Of a stretch of DNA of 64,000 nt, positions 46,649 to 55,879 are shown one piece after another. The notes beneath the pieces were generated by a model, which was given only the letters and a program-made list of their open reading frames with translations, ran no database searches and was not told the origin of the DNA. The DNA comes from an uncultured Burkholderiales bacterium (lineage in GTDB: Bacteria; Pseudomonadota; Gammaproteobacteria; Burkholderiales; Eutrophovitaceae). Location: positions 62,001 to 126,000 of the forward strand of contig CATOSA010000020.1 of the NCBI GenBank assembly GCA_951812315.1, in the 5' to 3' direction. Made by a program: the position numbers and the translations under genes. Every line of letters begins with the position of its first letter. The stretch's first letter is position 1.

Positions 46649-47272
46649 CTAGTCAGAAGTTCTGGTGAACCTCGGATCGTCGATATCGTAGGTCCAGTGC
46701 CTGTTCCATGCGCGTAGCACCTTGTTGGGGTGCTTCGCCTTGCCGAGCGAGCCGTTATAGCGTCCCAGTGCGCGAAACAGATTGCCCCGCTCGATATCAA
46801 GGTAATGCCGCAATATGACACAGCCATAGCGCAGGTTGGTCCTGAGATTGAACAGGTTATGACTGTCTTCCTCGTCAAGCAGTTCTACCCAGAACGGCAT
46901 GACCTGCATGTATCCTCGTGCACCGGATCTGGAAACGGCGTATTTGCGGAATGCACTTTCCACTTCGACCAAGGCCAGAACCATTTGCGGGTCCAGCCCC
47001 GCCCGGGTCGCCTCATAATGCGCGGTCACCAGAAAATCGCGCCGCATTGTGTCGTCACGAATGAATTTGCTTAGCCGCGACGACATGTCGGCCAGCCACA
47101 CCTCGCCATCCATTGCATCTTCGAACGCCAATCGCGGGCTGGCGGTATCGGCAACCGAGCGATGCAATGCGGCGCTGACGCTGGCTGACAACGGTTCATA
47201 CTGCTGATTCGCGTGCGCCGCCGAGGCGAGCGCGGCGCAAAGAGCGATGTTGATCGTTAAGTACTTAAACAC
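46649..47272 (-). CDS. Lytic transglycosylase (SLT family), secreted
   Basis: The protein has 207 residues. A signal peptide (FKYLTINIALCAALASAAHA) is followed, after a short N-terminal domain, by the SLT domain: MVLALVEVESAFRKYAVSRSGARGYMQVMPFW, with the catalytic glutamate in EVESAF and the MQVMP motif, then NLRYGCVILRHYLD and ALGRYNGSLGKAKHPNKVL. It cleaves peptidoglycan glycan strands in the periplasm, leaving 1,6-anhydro ends. It lies 29 bases after proS on the same strand and is probably co-transcribed. Confidence 0.92.
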   Translation of the reverse strand: MFKYLTINIALCAALASAAHANQQYEPLSASVSAALHRSVADTASPRLAFEDAMDGEVWLADMSSRLSKFIRDDTMRRDFLVTAHYEATRAGLDPQMVLALVEVESAFRKYAVSRSGARGYMQVMPFWVELLDEEDSHNLFNLRTNLRYGCVILRHYLDIERGNLFRALGRYNGSLGKAKHPNKVLRAWNRHWTYDIDDPRFTRTSD

Positions 47273-47301
47273 AACAATAAGTATTCTGAATGTTCGGGAG
47301 C

Positions 47302-49011
47302 TTAGGCGAGTACAGATTTCAAGTGACTGACGACATTCTGTAAATCGACCTTTGTGGCTTCGCCTTCGCCGCGTGCCTGAACTTCAACCGTGCCCTCTTT
47401 CAGACCCCGGTCACCAATGGTGACCCGGTATGGAATTCCGATGAGTTCAAGATCAGCAAACATCACGCCGGGTCGCTCTCCGCGGTCATCGAGTAAGACT
47501 TCGATTCCGATATCCGACAGTTCATCGTGCATTGCGTTGGCGGCATCGCGCACGGGCTCGCTGCGCGGATACCCGATCGCAGCGATAGCGACCTTGAACG
47601 GCGCCATTGGCAATGGCCAGACGATGCCCTTGTCGTCATGACCTTGCTCAATTGCGGCAGCGACGATACGCGAAACACCAATCCCGTAGCAGCCCATCTC
47701 CATCGCTCTGGTCTTGCCGGCGTCATCGAGGAAGGTGCATTTCATCGCTTCCGAGTATTTTGTACGTAGCTGGAAAATATGGCCGACTTCAATGCCGCGA
47801 CGGATTTCGAGAATCCCCTTGCCGTCGGGGCTTGGGTCTCCAGCGACGATATTGCGTATGTCCGCGATCTCTGCAGGCTCGTCAAGATCGCGGCCAAAGT
47901 TCACATTCGTGTAGTGATAGTCGGCTTCGTTGGCGCCGCATACAAAATCACTCATCGAAGCGACCGAGCGATCTGCAATCACGCGAACGTTGGCGGGCAA
48001 ACCAACCGGTCCGATGTAGCCTGGGCGGCATCCGATGCGTGTTTCAATTTCGCTGTCTGTAGCGAAGCGAAACGCGCCGAGACCGGGAATCTTCGATGCC
48101 TTTATTTCATTCAGGTGATGATCGCCACGCACAAGCAACATGAACATGTCATCTTCGTTCATCAGTGCAAGTGCTTTTACCGACTGTGACAGCGGCAGGC
48201 CGAGCATCTTCGTAACCTGCTCGCAGGTTGTTTTTCCAGGCGTCGGTGTTTTCTCCATTTTTGCGGAAGGCTGCTTGCGCGCTTGTTCGGGTGCAATTGC
48301 TTCGGCAAGTTCAATATTCGCCGCGTAATCCGAGTCTGGACAGAAGGCGATCGCATCTTCTCCCGAATCCGCAAGGACGTGAAACTCATGCGAGCCCGTC
48401 CCGCCGATGGCGCCAGGATCCGCGGCAACAGAGCGATAGCGCAAACCAAGGCGCGTGAAGACGCGAGTATATGCGTCGTACATGTTCTGGTACTCGCGTT
48501 TCAAGTCATCGAAGTCGGTGTGAAACGAATATGCGTCCTTCATGACAAACTCACGCGAGCGCATGACGCCAAAGCGCGGTCTGATTTCGTCGCGGAATTT
48601 GGTCTGGATCTGGTACAGATTCAGCGGCAGTTGCCGGTAGGAGCGAACGTCTTGTCGCGCAATATCGGTGATGACTTCTTCGTGGGTTGGCCCAAAACAG
48701 AAGTCGCGTTCATGCCGGTCCCTGATCTTGAGCATCTGCGGACCGAATACATCCCATCTGCCACTTTCCTGCCAGAGTTCCGCAGGTTGAATTGCCGGCA
48801 GGAGTAACTCCACGGCGCCTGACCGGTCCATTTCCTCGCGTACGACCTGCTCAACTTTGCGCAGGATGCGCAGACCGAGGGGCAGCCAGGAATAAAGACC
48901 ACTGCCCAGTTTCTTGATCAATCCGGCGCGCAGCATTAGTTTGTGTGACACCAGTTCCGCTTCGGAAGGTGCTTCACGCAGAGTCGGTATGAAATATTGC
49001 GAGACGCGCAT
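47302..49011 (-). CDS. proS: Prolyl-tRNA synthetase (bacterial type with editing insert)
   Basis: The protein has 569 residues, the usual length of the bacterial form with an insertion (editing) domain between motifs 2 and 3. Visible features: [48 protein letters not shown] (motif 1 region), [11 protein letters not shown] and [26 protein letters not shown] (motif 2), the YbaK-like insert with [38 protein letters not shown] (motif 3), and an anticodon-binding domain. It charges tRNA(Pro). It is divergent from the spermidine-synthase-like gene by about 70 bases. Confidence 0.96.
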   Translation of the reverse strand: MRVSQYFIPTLREAPSEAELVSHKLMLRAGLIKKLGSGLYSWLPLGLRILRKVEQVVREEMDRSGAVELLLPAIQPAELWQESGRWDVFGPQMLKIRDRHERDFCFGPTHEEVITDIARQDVRSYRQLPLNLYQIQTKFRDEIRPRFGVMRSREFVMKDAYSFHTDFDDLKREYQNMYDAYTRVFTRLGLRYRSVAADPGAIGGTGSHEFHVLADSGEDAIAFCPDSDYAANIELAEAIAPEQARKQPSAKMEKTPTPGKTTCEQVTKMLGLPLSQSVKALALMNEDDMFMLLVRGDHHLNEIKASKIPGLGAFRFATDSEIETRIGCRPGYIGPVGLPANVRVIADRSVASMSDFVCGANEADYHYTNVNFGRDLDEPAEIADIRNIVAGDPSPDGKGILEIRRGIEVGHIFQLRTKYSEAMKCTFLDDAGKTRAMEMGCYGIGVSRIVAAAIEQGHDDKGIVWPLPMAPFKVAIAAIGYPRSEPVRDAANAMHDELSDIGIEVLLDDRGERPGVMFADLELIGIPYRVTIGDRGLKEGTVEVQARGEGEATKVDLQNVVSHLKSVLA

Positions 49012-49083
49012 GTGTCTTGTCGTTTCCGAAAAAGCGCTATTCTACAGACGTTTATATTGGGAAAACGGAATCCCACGAAAGGC

Positions 49084-49878
49084 ATGTTCAACGCAATGAT
49101 GCTGGGTAAATGGCGAATTGACCGCTTTTTCGACCGTGAAGAGTCGGTTGATGTCAGCGAGAAGGACGGTGTGCGTAGTCTGCATCTGGGCAGTTCGACG
49201 GTACAGAGCGCAATGCGAATCAACGATCCGATAGAACTCGTGCTGTCTTACACGCGGGCGATGATGGGCTTTCTGTTGTTCGTGCCGGAGCCCGAAAGCG
49301 TTGCGATGATCGGTCTTGGCGGCGGTTCGTTACCGAAATTCGTTCGCCACCATATGCCAACGACCCGACTGACAGTCATCGAGAGTAATCCGCGCGTGAT
49401 ATCGGCGGCACGTAGTTATTTTGAGGTGCCGGAGGACGACGAGTATTTTTCGGTCCTGTTGAACCATGGCGAGCAGTGGGTTGCGGACGCGTCGCACCAC
49501 GAGAATGTGCTGATGGTCGACGGATATAACGGCAAGCAACAGGTTGGTGGTTTATCGACGGAAGATTTTTATACGTCGGCCAGGAAGACGCTGTCGCCGG
49601 ATGGTGTGCTGGTCGTCAACCTGTGGTCAAGCGACCGCAAATACGATGTTTATTTGCAGCGTATCGAACGCTGCTTTGATTTTGTAGTGACATTGCCGGC
49701 GGAGCGAAAAGGCAACGTGGCCGTGCTTGCGTTCCCACGCGCGCCTCGCGAGGTGCGCTGGTTGAAACTCAAGGACAGGGCGCGCGACCTGGAATCGCGC
49801 TACGGGCTTGATTTCGTCACGATGTTAAGCGCAATCCGGGAAATTAATCCCAGTTCTGACAAAGGGTTACGTATCTGA
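49084..49878 (+). CDS. Spermidine synthase-like methyltransferase-fold protein
   Basis: The protein has 264 residues from ATG 49084; an ATG at 48997 is in frame but lacks family-like sequence. The Rossmann SAM-type fold has VAMIGLGGGSLPKFVRHHMPTTRLTVIESNPRVISAARSYF near residues 85-120 and VLMVDGYNGKQQVGGLSTEDFYTSARKTLSPDGVLVVNLWS near 145-190. This matches the spermidine synthase-like family found beside rppH in proteobacteria. The putrescine-binding residues are not evident, so polyamine synthesis is not established. Confidence 0.8.
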   Translation: MFNAMMLGKWRIDRFFDREESVDVSEKDGVRSLHLGSSTVQSAMRINDPIELVLSYTRAMMGFLLFVPEPESVAMIGLGGGSLPKFVRHHMPTTRLTVIESNPRVISAARSYFEVPEDDEYFSVLLNHGEQWVADASHHENVLMVDGYNGKQQVGGLSTEDFYTSARKTLSPDGVLVVNLWSSDRKYDVYLQRIERCFDFVVTLPAERKGNVAVLAFPRAPREVRWLKLKDRARDLESRYGLDFVTMLSAIREINPSSDKGLRI

Positions 49879-49930
49879 CTTTCCCAATTTCGGGTTTCTG
49901 TGGAAAAATCGGTATATCTAAATTGATGGG

Positions 49931-50470
49931 GTGGCTGAAGTGGTCGATCGTGACGGCTATCGCCCCAACGTAGGAATCGTACTGTGCAATCTGAAAAACG
50001 AGGTCTTCTGGGGTAAACGGGTCAGAGAGCATGCTTGGCAGTTCCCGCAAGGCGGTATCAATGGCGGAGAATCTCCCGAGCAGGCAATGTTTCGGGAACT
50101 CAAGGAAGAGGTCGGGCTCGATCCGGACCATGTGAAGATTCTCGGGCGCACACGCAACTGGTTGCGCTATGACGTGCCGCAGCACTATATCCGCCGCGAA
50201 AGTCGCGGCGCCTACCGAGGGCAGAAACAAATCTGGTACCTGCTACGCCTGGTCGGGCGGGATTGCGACGTGTACCTGCGACACTCCAATCGTCCCGAAT
50301 TTGACGCGTGGCGCTGGCATGCGTTCTGGGTGCCACTAGGCAGCGTAATTGAATTCAAGCGGAACGTGTATCGCCAAGCGCTGACGGAACTGTCGCGCCA
50401 TCTCGAGTTGAGCAGTCCAAGCTCCTATCGAAATCCGGCACAGGAATCAGAACCGCTTCTTCGAAGCTGA
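49931..50470 (+). CDS. rppH: RNA pyrophosphohydrolase RppH
   Basis: The protein has 179 residues from a GTG at 49931. The Nudix box is complete: [23 protein letters not shown] (residues 41-63). The RppH-specific start [21 protein letters not shown] and WQFPQGG are present. It removes pyrophosphate or phosphate from the 5' end of mRNA to trigger RNase E decay. Its start lies 52 bases after the spermidine-synthase-like gene and the two may be co-transcribed. Confidence 0.95.
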   Translation: MAEVVDRDGYRPNVGIVLCNLKNEVFWGKRVREHAWQFPQGGINGGESPEQAMFRELKEEVGLDPDHVKILGRTRNWLRYDVPQHYIRRESRGAYRGQKQIWYLLRLVGRDCDVYLRHSNRPEFDAWRWHAFWVPLGSVIEFKRNVYRQALTELSRHLELSSPSSYRNPAQESEPLLRS

Positions 50471-50960
50471 ACAGGCACGCGATGCCGAATCCGGGTCGCC
50501 GCCCCGGTTTGCCCCTGTTCGATTGATTTCAAGGCAAATCCGTCGTTGCACGCTGAAACATCGTCTGGCGGCTATAGCCAGGGTGTCGTTCGGCGACCGG
50601 TCAACCATTTGGCCACATTCCTCTGAGAAGCGAATCCTGCGTCAAATATGCAAGTTGGCGGTGAAATATGGCCGGATTCTGCACCAAGTGACGGCCGTCC
50701 GACACGATTTTCAGGCGCCGCGGCGACAAATTGAAGACTGGCCGGCGCGGGATGACACAAGGCCTGGCGAGGACTTGCCCGGACGCCTTGGTCCCCTGCC
50801 TGTTTTCGCCCTAATAGTCTGAGGTATAAGATTATTATTGGTTTATTGTGATGCCTGGTCGCTTGGCATCGTATGTGCTCAGCATACAGTTCTGGCCGAA
50901 CCCGACTCGCGGGTTGTCGCCACCGTATCAAGCTTTGTTACCCAATGCGCAGGGAGCAAA
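50471..50960. other. Intergenic region between rppH and the HD-domain gene
   Basis: About 490 bases hold no convincing gene. At the start, GAACAGG near 50468 and CCTGTTC near 50514 can pair around an inner CCGGG/CCCGG stem, suggesting a structured 3' end of the rppH transcript, though no U-run follows. Open frames of about 100 codons on both strands lack family-like features. The promoter for the HD gene should lie in the right half. Confidence 0.35.
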
Positions 50961-51893
50961 ATGCAATCACGACGCAACGCGTTCGATGTCTCAAATCAGG
51001 TGAATACCACTGACGTGGATTGTGTGAGCTGGGAAGTCAGCCGCATATTCCTGTCACTGTACCCGGATGCATCGCCGCAGCAGCTCATTAATTCCTTTGA
51101 CGATGTACGCGCTATCTATCATGGCGAGTACCCCGGTTACCGCGCCTGTGACACGGGTTATCACAACCTGCAGCACACCTTGGACGTTTCACTCGCGATG
51201 GCGCGCTTGATGGACGGCTATGAGCGTACGCGTGAAGGCAGCGAGCCAATTGGGTCATGGTTGTTTGTTTTCGGTACGGTCACGGCATTGCTTCACGATG
51301 TCGGATATATCCGCCGCAACAAAGACACGCGTCACAGTAACGGCGCGGAATACACGCTCACGCATGTAGCCCGTGGCGGCGCATTTATCCAGGATTACAT
51401 GAGCGTGATCGGCATGTCCGATCTTGGGCCGATCGCCAGGCAAATTGTGCATTTCACCGGTTATGAGCGGCAGGTAAGCAATATCGAGGTGCCGAGCATG
51501 ATATTCCGCCTGCTTGGCAATATGCTGGGGACAGCGGATATCATTGCGCAGATGTCCGATCGCTGCTATTTGGAAAAGTGCCGCGATCGCCTTTATCCCG
51601 AGTTTGTTGCCGGCAGGCTGGCAGAGTCAGCGCTTCCGCGCACACTCATTGGCATGTCGTTTTCGTCACCCGGCGAACTCGTTTCAAAGACGCCGAATTT
51701 TTACCGCAAGGCGAGAACCCGTCTGAACGACGTCCTGGGCGGAGCCTACACGCATGCGCAACATCATTTTGGCGGTCAGAATCTTTACCTGGACGAAATA
51801 GACAAGAACGTCAGTTACGCTGAATCCGTTGCGCAAACGCAGGACATGGGCCTGCTTCGCCGCTCACCGCCGCCGGCGGACAGCAGCGAGTAG
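50961..51893 (+). CDS. HD-domain phosphohydrolase-like protein
   Basis: The protein has 310 residues from ATG 50961 (AGGGAG upstream); the in-frame upstream ATG at 50838 adds 41 residues without family-like character. It contains an HD-type metal-binding set: the histidine in YHNLQHTLDVSLAMARLMDGYE (near residue 70) and the HD pair in ALLHDVGYIRRNKDTRHSNG (near 115), then a later IVHFTGYERQ. Such domains hydrolyse phosphodiesters, nucleotides or cyclic nucleotides. The metal-binding spacing resembles 3',5'-cyclic nucleotide phosphodiesterases but the substrate is not determined. Confidence 0.8.
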   Translation: MQSRRNAFDVSNQVNTTDVDCVSWEVSRIFLSLYPDASPQQLINSFDDVRAIYHGEYPGYRACDTGYHNLQHTLDVSLAMARLMDGYERTREGSEPIGSWLFVFGTVTALLHDVGYIRRNKDTRHSNGAEYTLTHVARGGAFIQDYMSVIGMSDLGPIARQIVHFTGYERQVSNIEVPSMIFRLLGNMLGTADIIAQMSDRCYLEKCRDRLYPEFVAGRLAESALPRTLIGMSFSSPGELVSKTPNFYRKARTRLNDVLGGAYTHAQHHFGGQNLYLDEIDKNVSYAESVAQTQDMGLLRRSPPPADSSE

Positions 51894-51897
51894 CAGA

Positions 51898-52909
51898 TCA
51901 AGCCGGATTGATCTGAAGCATCAGCTTGCCGATGTGCGTGCTCGATTCCATGAGTGCGTGCGCATCACATGCTTCATCCAGCGAGAATTGTCTGTGTATG
52001 ACGGGCTTGATTTTCCCGGCCGCGATGAGCGGCCAGACTTTCTCTTCGAGTGCTCGCGCCAATTTTCCCTTGAATGCGACCGGCCGCGGTCTTAGCGTCG
52101 AACCGCTGATTGTCAGCCGTCGTACCAGCACATCGGTCAGGTTCAGCTGTGCTTTGGTGCCGCCGAGAAACGCGATAATTGCAAGCCGGCCGTCGTCAGC
52201 CAGACATTCGAGCTCGCGTTGCACGTACTCGCCGGCCACCATGTCAAGAATGACATCCGCGCCGTGCCCGTCAGTCAGCTCTTTTACAACCGCAACAAAG
52301 TCCTCACGCTTGTAATTGATTGCACGCCTGGCGCCGAGTTGTTCACAGGCACGGCACTTTTCGTCAGAGCCCGCCGTCGCGAACACCCGATTTCCGAGCG
52401 GATGCGCGAGCTGGATGGCCGTCACACCGATTCCGCTTGAGCCGCCTTGAACCAACAGCGTTTCGCCGTCTGACAGGTGGGCGCGCTCGAATACATTGGC
52501 CCAGACCGTAAAAAAGGTTTCCGGCAAGCTGGCCGCTTCTACCATGGATAACTCACCGGGAATAGGCAGGCACTGCTCGTCGGGCGCGGTTGCGTACTGA
52601 GCGTATCCGCCGCCGGCTACGAGTGCGCATACCCCGTCATTGACTTTCCATCGTGATGCTCGCTCACCAATCGCGACCACACGGCCCGCTATTTCCAGAC
52701 CGGGAATGTCTGAGGTTCCGGGTGGCGGTGCATACAATCCCCTGTCTTTGCATGACGTCCGGACGATTGACGCCGGCCGCTTCCACTGCAATCAGGACTT
52801 CACCAGGACCGGGTTCAGGGGTCGGTCGCGTCGTAGGACGCAATACGTCCGGCGCGCCGGGCTGTGTGATTTCGATCACGCGCATGCTGGCGGGAATGTC
52901 GGTTTTCAT
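51898..52909 (-). pseudogene. NAD(P)H:quinone oxidoreductase (zinc-less MDR, PIG3-like), frameshifted
   Basis: The N-terminal part (MRVIEITQPGAPDVL, then PGPGEVLIAVEAAGVNRPDVMQRQG) is in one frame and the rest (GLYAPPPGTSDIPGLEIAGRVVAIG onward) in another. The switch is at about 52738, where removing one A (minus strand) joins QRQGLYAPPPG. The length 1,012 becomes 1,011, or 337 codons, normal for the family. The Rossmann site SSGIGVTAIQLAH and the C-terminal IAAGKIKPVIHRQFSLDEACDAH are intact. The enzyme would reduce quinones with NADPH. As read, only about 80 residues from the start are joined to non-family sequence. Confidence 0.85.
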
Positions 52910-53030
52910 GTTTTTGCTTCGGTGAGGATGTGATTGGTTCTTATAGCACCGTCAAGACCTGCGCCTCAAGCGTTTGTATGCCTGGCGGTGTTGCGGCATT
53001 ATTGATCAGTACAACCAACCGGGAAGAACA

Positions 53031-54041
53031 GTGCAATATCGATATCTGGGCAATAGCAGTCTGAAAGTGTCTCCATTGTGCCTTGGCACAATGATGTTTG
53101 GTGACCGAACCGATCACAAAGAGTCCGAACGGATCGTCAAGTCCGCGCGCGAGGCCGGCGTAAACTTTATTGACACCGCTGATCCCTATGCAAAGGGCGA
53201 GTCCGAACGCGTTGTCGGGAAACTGATTGGCGAAGAACGGGATTACTGGGTACTCGCCAGCAAGGCCGGAAACCCGCTGAGCGAATCACCGAACGAAGCC
53301 CGTCTGTCGCGCAAATGGTTGATGCAGGCGTGTGACAACAGCCTGAAGCGCATGCAGACCGATTACATGGACATTTTCTACCTGCATCGTGACTTCGAAG
53401 ACCGGCCTCTCGAAGAAACCATAGCCACCGTTGGCGATCTGATCCGGTCCGGAAAGATCCGTTATTTCGGAGTATCCAATTTTCGCGGTTGGCGCATTGC
53501 GGAAGTAATACGCCTTTGCCGGGACATGCGCGTTCCGCAACCGATCGTCTGCCAGCCATATTACAACGCCTTGAACAGGATGCCCGAAGTCGAAATTCTT
53601 TCCGCGTGCAACAACTATGGCATCGGTGTTGTGCCTTACAGTCCGATTGCGCGTGGCGTTCTGACCGGAAAATATAAACCGGGAGGGCAGGTGCCGTCCG
53701 GAAGCCGCGCTGACCGCAAGGACAAGCGCATGATGGAAACAGAATTCCGCGAAGAGTCGTTCGTGATCGCCCAGAAATTTGTAGCCTATGCGCAAAAGAG
53801 GGGAATTACCCCGGGCCAGTTCGCGACCGCCTGGGTGCTGGCCAACAGCATCGTTGACAGTGTCATCGGCGGCCCGCGTACGCTCGAACAATGGGAAGAG
53901 TATTACGCTGCTCTGGACTACTGTCTCGACGATGAAGACGAGAATTTTGTTGATTCGCTGGTAAGGCCGGGGCACCCATCCACGCCGGGCTACAGCGATC
54001 CGCATTACCCGATGTTCGGTCGTCTCAAGCGCACTAACTGA
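53031..54041 (+). CDS. Aldo/keto reductase
   Basis: The protein has 336 residues from a GTG at 53031 (purine-rich site upstream). Upstream in-frame sequence is not family-like. The AKR catalytic tetrad is visible: D and Y in FIDTADPYAKGESE (residues about 45-58), K in VLASKAGNP (about 78) and H in IFYLHRDFEDRP (about 115). NADP-binding sequence VVPYSPIARGVLTGKY follows. These soluble enzymes reduce aldehydes and ketones with NADPH. It is divergent from the frameshifted quinone oxidoreductase. Confidence 0.92.
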   Translation: MQYRYLGNSSLKVSPLCLGTMMFGDRTDHKESERIVKSAREAGVNFIDTADPYAKGESERVVGKLIGEERDYWVLASKAGNPLSESPNEARLSRKWLMQACDNSLKRMQTDYMDIFYLHRDFEDRPLEETIATVGDLIRSGKIRYFGVSNFRGWRIAEVIRLCRDMRVPQPIVCQPYYNALNRMPEVEILSACNNYGIGVVPYSPIARGVLTGKYKPGGQVPSGSRADRKDKRMMETEFREESFVIAQKFVAYAQKRGITPGQFATAWVLANSIVDSVIGGPRTLEQWEEYYAALDYCLDDEDENFVDSLVRPGHPSTPGYSDPHYPMFGRLKRTN

Positions 54042-54550
54042 ACGGTCGAAAGTCCAGGGCTGAAGCTGGCGTTGCGGTAACGGGCGGGTCGTGCGATCGG
54101 CCGGGCCATTTCGCTGGTAGACCCCTCATCGTGCCGTAGCTGACTATGCTTCCTGAAAGGAAGTACGTTCTGGATTGCCGAAGAGTGGTCACGAGAGAAA
54201 TTGTCGCGGCGCACCAACGCTGCGTTGCGACGAACGACTCGAAAATCTCCCTCGTCAAATCCGTGCGGGTTTGTGAGCCTCGTAGCATCAGTATGATTCT
54301 CAAACAACGGTAATAACCGTCCGCCGTCGAGCCGTGGTTCCGGCCGTGCGGCCAGAAGTACGGGCTTCTGCAAGTTTGCTCGCTCAAATTCTAATGGCCG
54401 GTCAGCTCATCAAGGCAAAAAAGGGGTGTTGAGGCGGCAATCCGTCAGTCACCTGTGAGTCCGGATCTCTTACCCTGTCCGTGATGTCGAGTTTCATAGC
54501 GGGCAAGTTGGATCATTCGTGCAGCAGCGACTAGCTTGGAGGGTTCGAAG
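54042..54550. other. Intergenic region with several hairpins and a motif shared with 55.7 kb
   Basis: About 510 bases separate the aldo/keto reductase from the binding-protein gene. The overlapping frames on the minus strand look like non-coding sequence. A perfect 6-base hairpin (CTTCCT-GAA-AGGAAG, 54149-54163) and a GGCC-GTGC-GGCC hairpin are present. A 19-base stretch at 54108-54126 (ATTTCGCTGGTAGACCCCT) recurs with two differences at 55772-55790. The region may contain a mobile-element remnant or interspersed repeat. Confidence 0.4.
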
Positions 54551-55555
54551 ATGAAAGAGCAACCGATCACCCGTAGACACTTTCTGACTGGAGCGGGCGC
54601 GCTCAGCGTTACGTCTCTGCTTGGTTTGCCTCAAACGGCATCTGCAGACCCACCACCCGAAATTACGCGAGTGACGATTGCCAACACGCCCGCGTTGTGC
54701 TTCGCTCCGCAGTTCGTCGCCGAGGAATTGTTGAGGTTCGAAGGTTTCTCGGAAGTCGAGTATGTGAAGGTTGTGGACGATATTCCAACGACGCTGGCGA
54801 ATTCGGCCGATATCTCCATGTTCGGCGGCCCGAGCATAATTCCGGCAGTCGACAAAGGTTATCCGATCTCTGTTATCGGTGCTTTGCACGAAGGGTGCTG
54901 GGAACTATTCGCTCACGAGCCAATTCGCTCCCTGCAAGATCTCGTGGGAAGGCGAATTGTCATCAGGTCGCTCGGTGGTGTTGAACAGATTTGGCTGTCC
55001 AGCATGTTCGCCTGGGTCGGGGTGGATCCCAAAACCGAAATTGAATGGGTTACAACCGATTATTGGGCTGACAGAACCAAATATTATATGGACGGAAAAG
55101 CTGATGCCTTCCTCGCTTTCCCGCCCGAGCCACAGAAGTTGAGACGGCAGGGTGTAGGCCGTGTCATTGTCAACACGACCCAGGACCGCCCCTGGTCCCA
55201 ATATTTCTGCTGTTTGCTCGGCGCCCGAAATGAATTTATCGAGCGATATCCGGTAGCAACGAAGCGCGCCCTGCGCGCCATCATGAAAGCGTCAGACCTT
55301 TGTTCGGACAATCCGGACTGGGCGGCGCAGTACCTGGTGGACAAGGGATTCGAGGATGACTATGAAGTGGTGCTCGAAATCATCAAAAGTCTTTCCTACA
55401 GCCGTTGGCGTACCGATAATCCTGTTGATACGATTCGGTTCCATTCGTTGCGGCTGCGCGATGCAGGAATGATCACGTCAACGCCACAACAGATCATCGA
55501 TCGTGGTACTGACTTTGGTTACCTGGACGAGTTGAAGAAGGAATTGAAGGCATGA
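54551..55555 (+). CDS. ABC transporter substrate-binding protein (NMT1/THI5-like) with Tat signal
   Basis: The protein has 334 residues from ATG 54551. The N-terminus has a twin-arginine signal (ITRRHFLTGAGALSVTSLLGLPQTASA), implying folded export. The periplasmic-binding fold resembles SsuA/NMT1-type proteins: CFAPQFVAEELLRFEGF, DDIPTTLANSADISMFGGPSIIPAVDKG, GRRIVIRSLGGVEQIW. It would capture a small organic nitrogen or sulphur compound for an ABC importer, but no permease or ATPase gene is found nearby. The adjacent stub at 55552 may be the start of a lost partner. Confidence 0.82.
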   Translation: MKEQPITRRHFLTGAGALSVTSLLGLPQTASADPPPEITRVTIANTPALCFAPQFVAEELLRFEGFSEVEYVKVVDDIPTTLANSADISMFGGPSIIPAVDKGYPISVIGALHEGCWELFAHEPIRSLQDLVGRRIVIRSLGGVEQIWLSSMFAWVGVDPKTEIEWVTTDYWADRTKYYMDGKADAFLAFPPEPQKLRRQGVGRVIVNTTQDRPWSQYFCCLLGARNEFIERYPVATKRALRAIMKASDLCSDNPDWAAQYLVDKGFEDDYEVVLEIIKSLSYSRWRTDNPVDTIRFHSLRLRDAGMITSTPQQIIDRGTDFGYLDELKKELKA

Positions 55556-55617
55556 GTGATACATTCTCTCGCCGCAGATTAATGACGAGTGCGAGCGCAT
55601 CCAGCGCTGCAACGTAG
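55552..55617 (+). pseudogene. Truncated Tat-signal-like N-terminus
   Basis: An ATG at 55552 overlaps the stop of the binding-protein gene (ATGA). It encodes MSDTFSRRRLMTSASASSAAT before TAG at 55615-55617. The SRRRLM start and alanine/serine-rich continuation look like a Tat signal of a secreted protein, but after the stop the frame does not look like a protein. This is probably the remnant of a deleted or rearranged gene. Confidence 0.5.
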
Positions 55618-55729
55618 ATCGCAACCCAAACGGGGTCAGGTCCTGCGGTTTCCCCGCGTTATTTCCCTGCATTAGTAGAGCAATGGCATACGCATCGATG
55701 GCCTGTTGTTTGGGAACAAAACGCAATAC

Positions 55730-55790
55730 GGGGCCTACCATCGAAATTGCATAGTGGCGGGTCCCCGTGCAATTTCGGTGGTAGACCCCC
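55730..55790. repeat. Imperfect inverted repeat (22-base arms, 17-base spacer)
   Basis: GGGGCCTACCATCGAAATTG... at 55730-55751 is the near-complement of the stretch 55769-55790 (about 20 of 22 positions pair). A related copy of one arm is at 54108-54126. It sits between the truncated Tat-like gene and the DUF3604 gene. It may be an end of an insertion sequence or a REP-like element. Confidence 0.65.
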
Positions 55791-55879
55791 TCGTCCTTGC
55801 TTTTGCTGGACATTGGCCAGCACTCTGGCTACGCTGGGCTCAATCTTTAACCATCATTCCAGGAACGAGGAATTTTCAA

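Noticed and set aside
54005-54387. Two 117-122-codon minus-strand frames after the aldo/keto reductase
   Set aside because: They overlap each other in different frames, have no start signals and include the hairpins and shared repeat; they look non-coding.
55478-55813. 111-codon minus-strand frame across the inverted repeat
   Set aside because: Its sequence looked faintly protein-like but matched nothing I can name, and it spans the inverted repeat and the end of the binding-protein gene.
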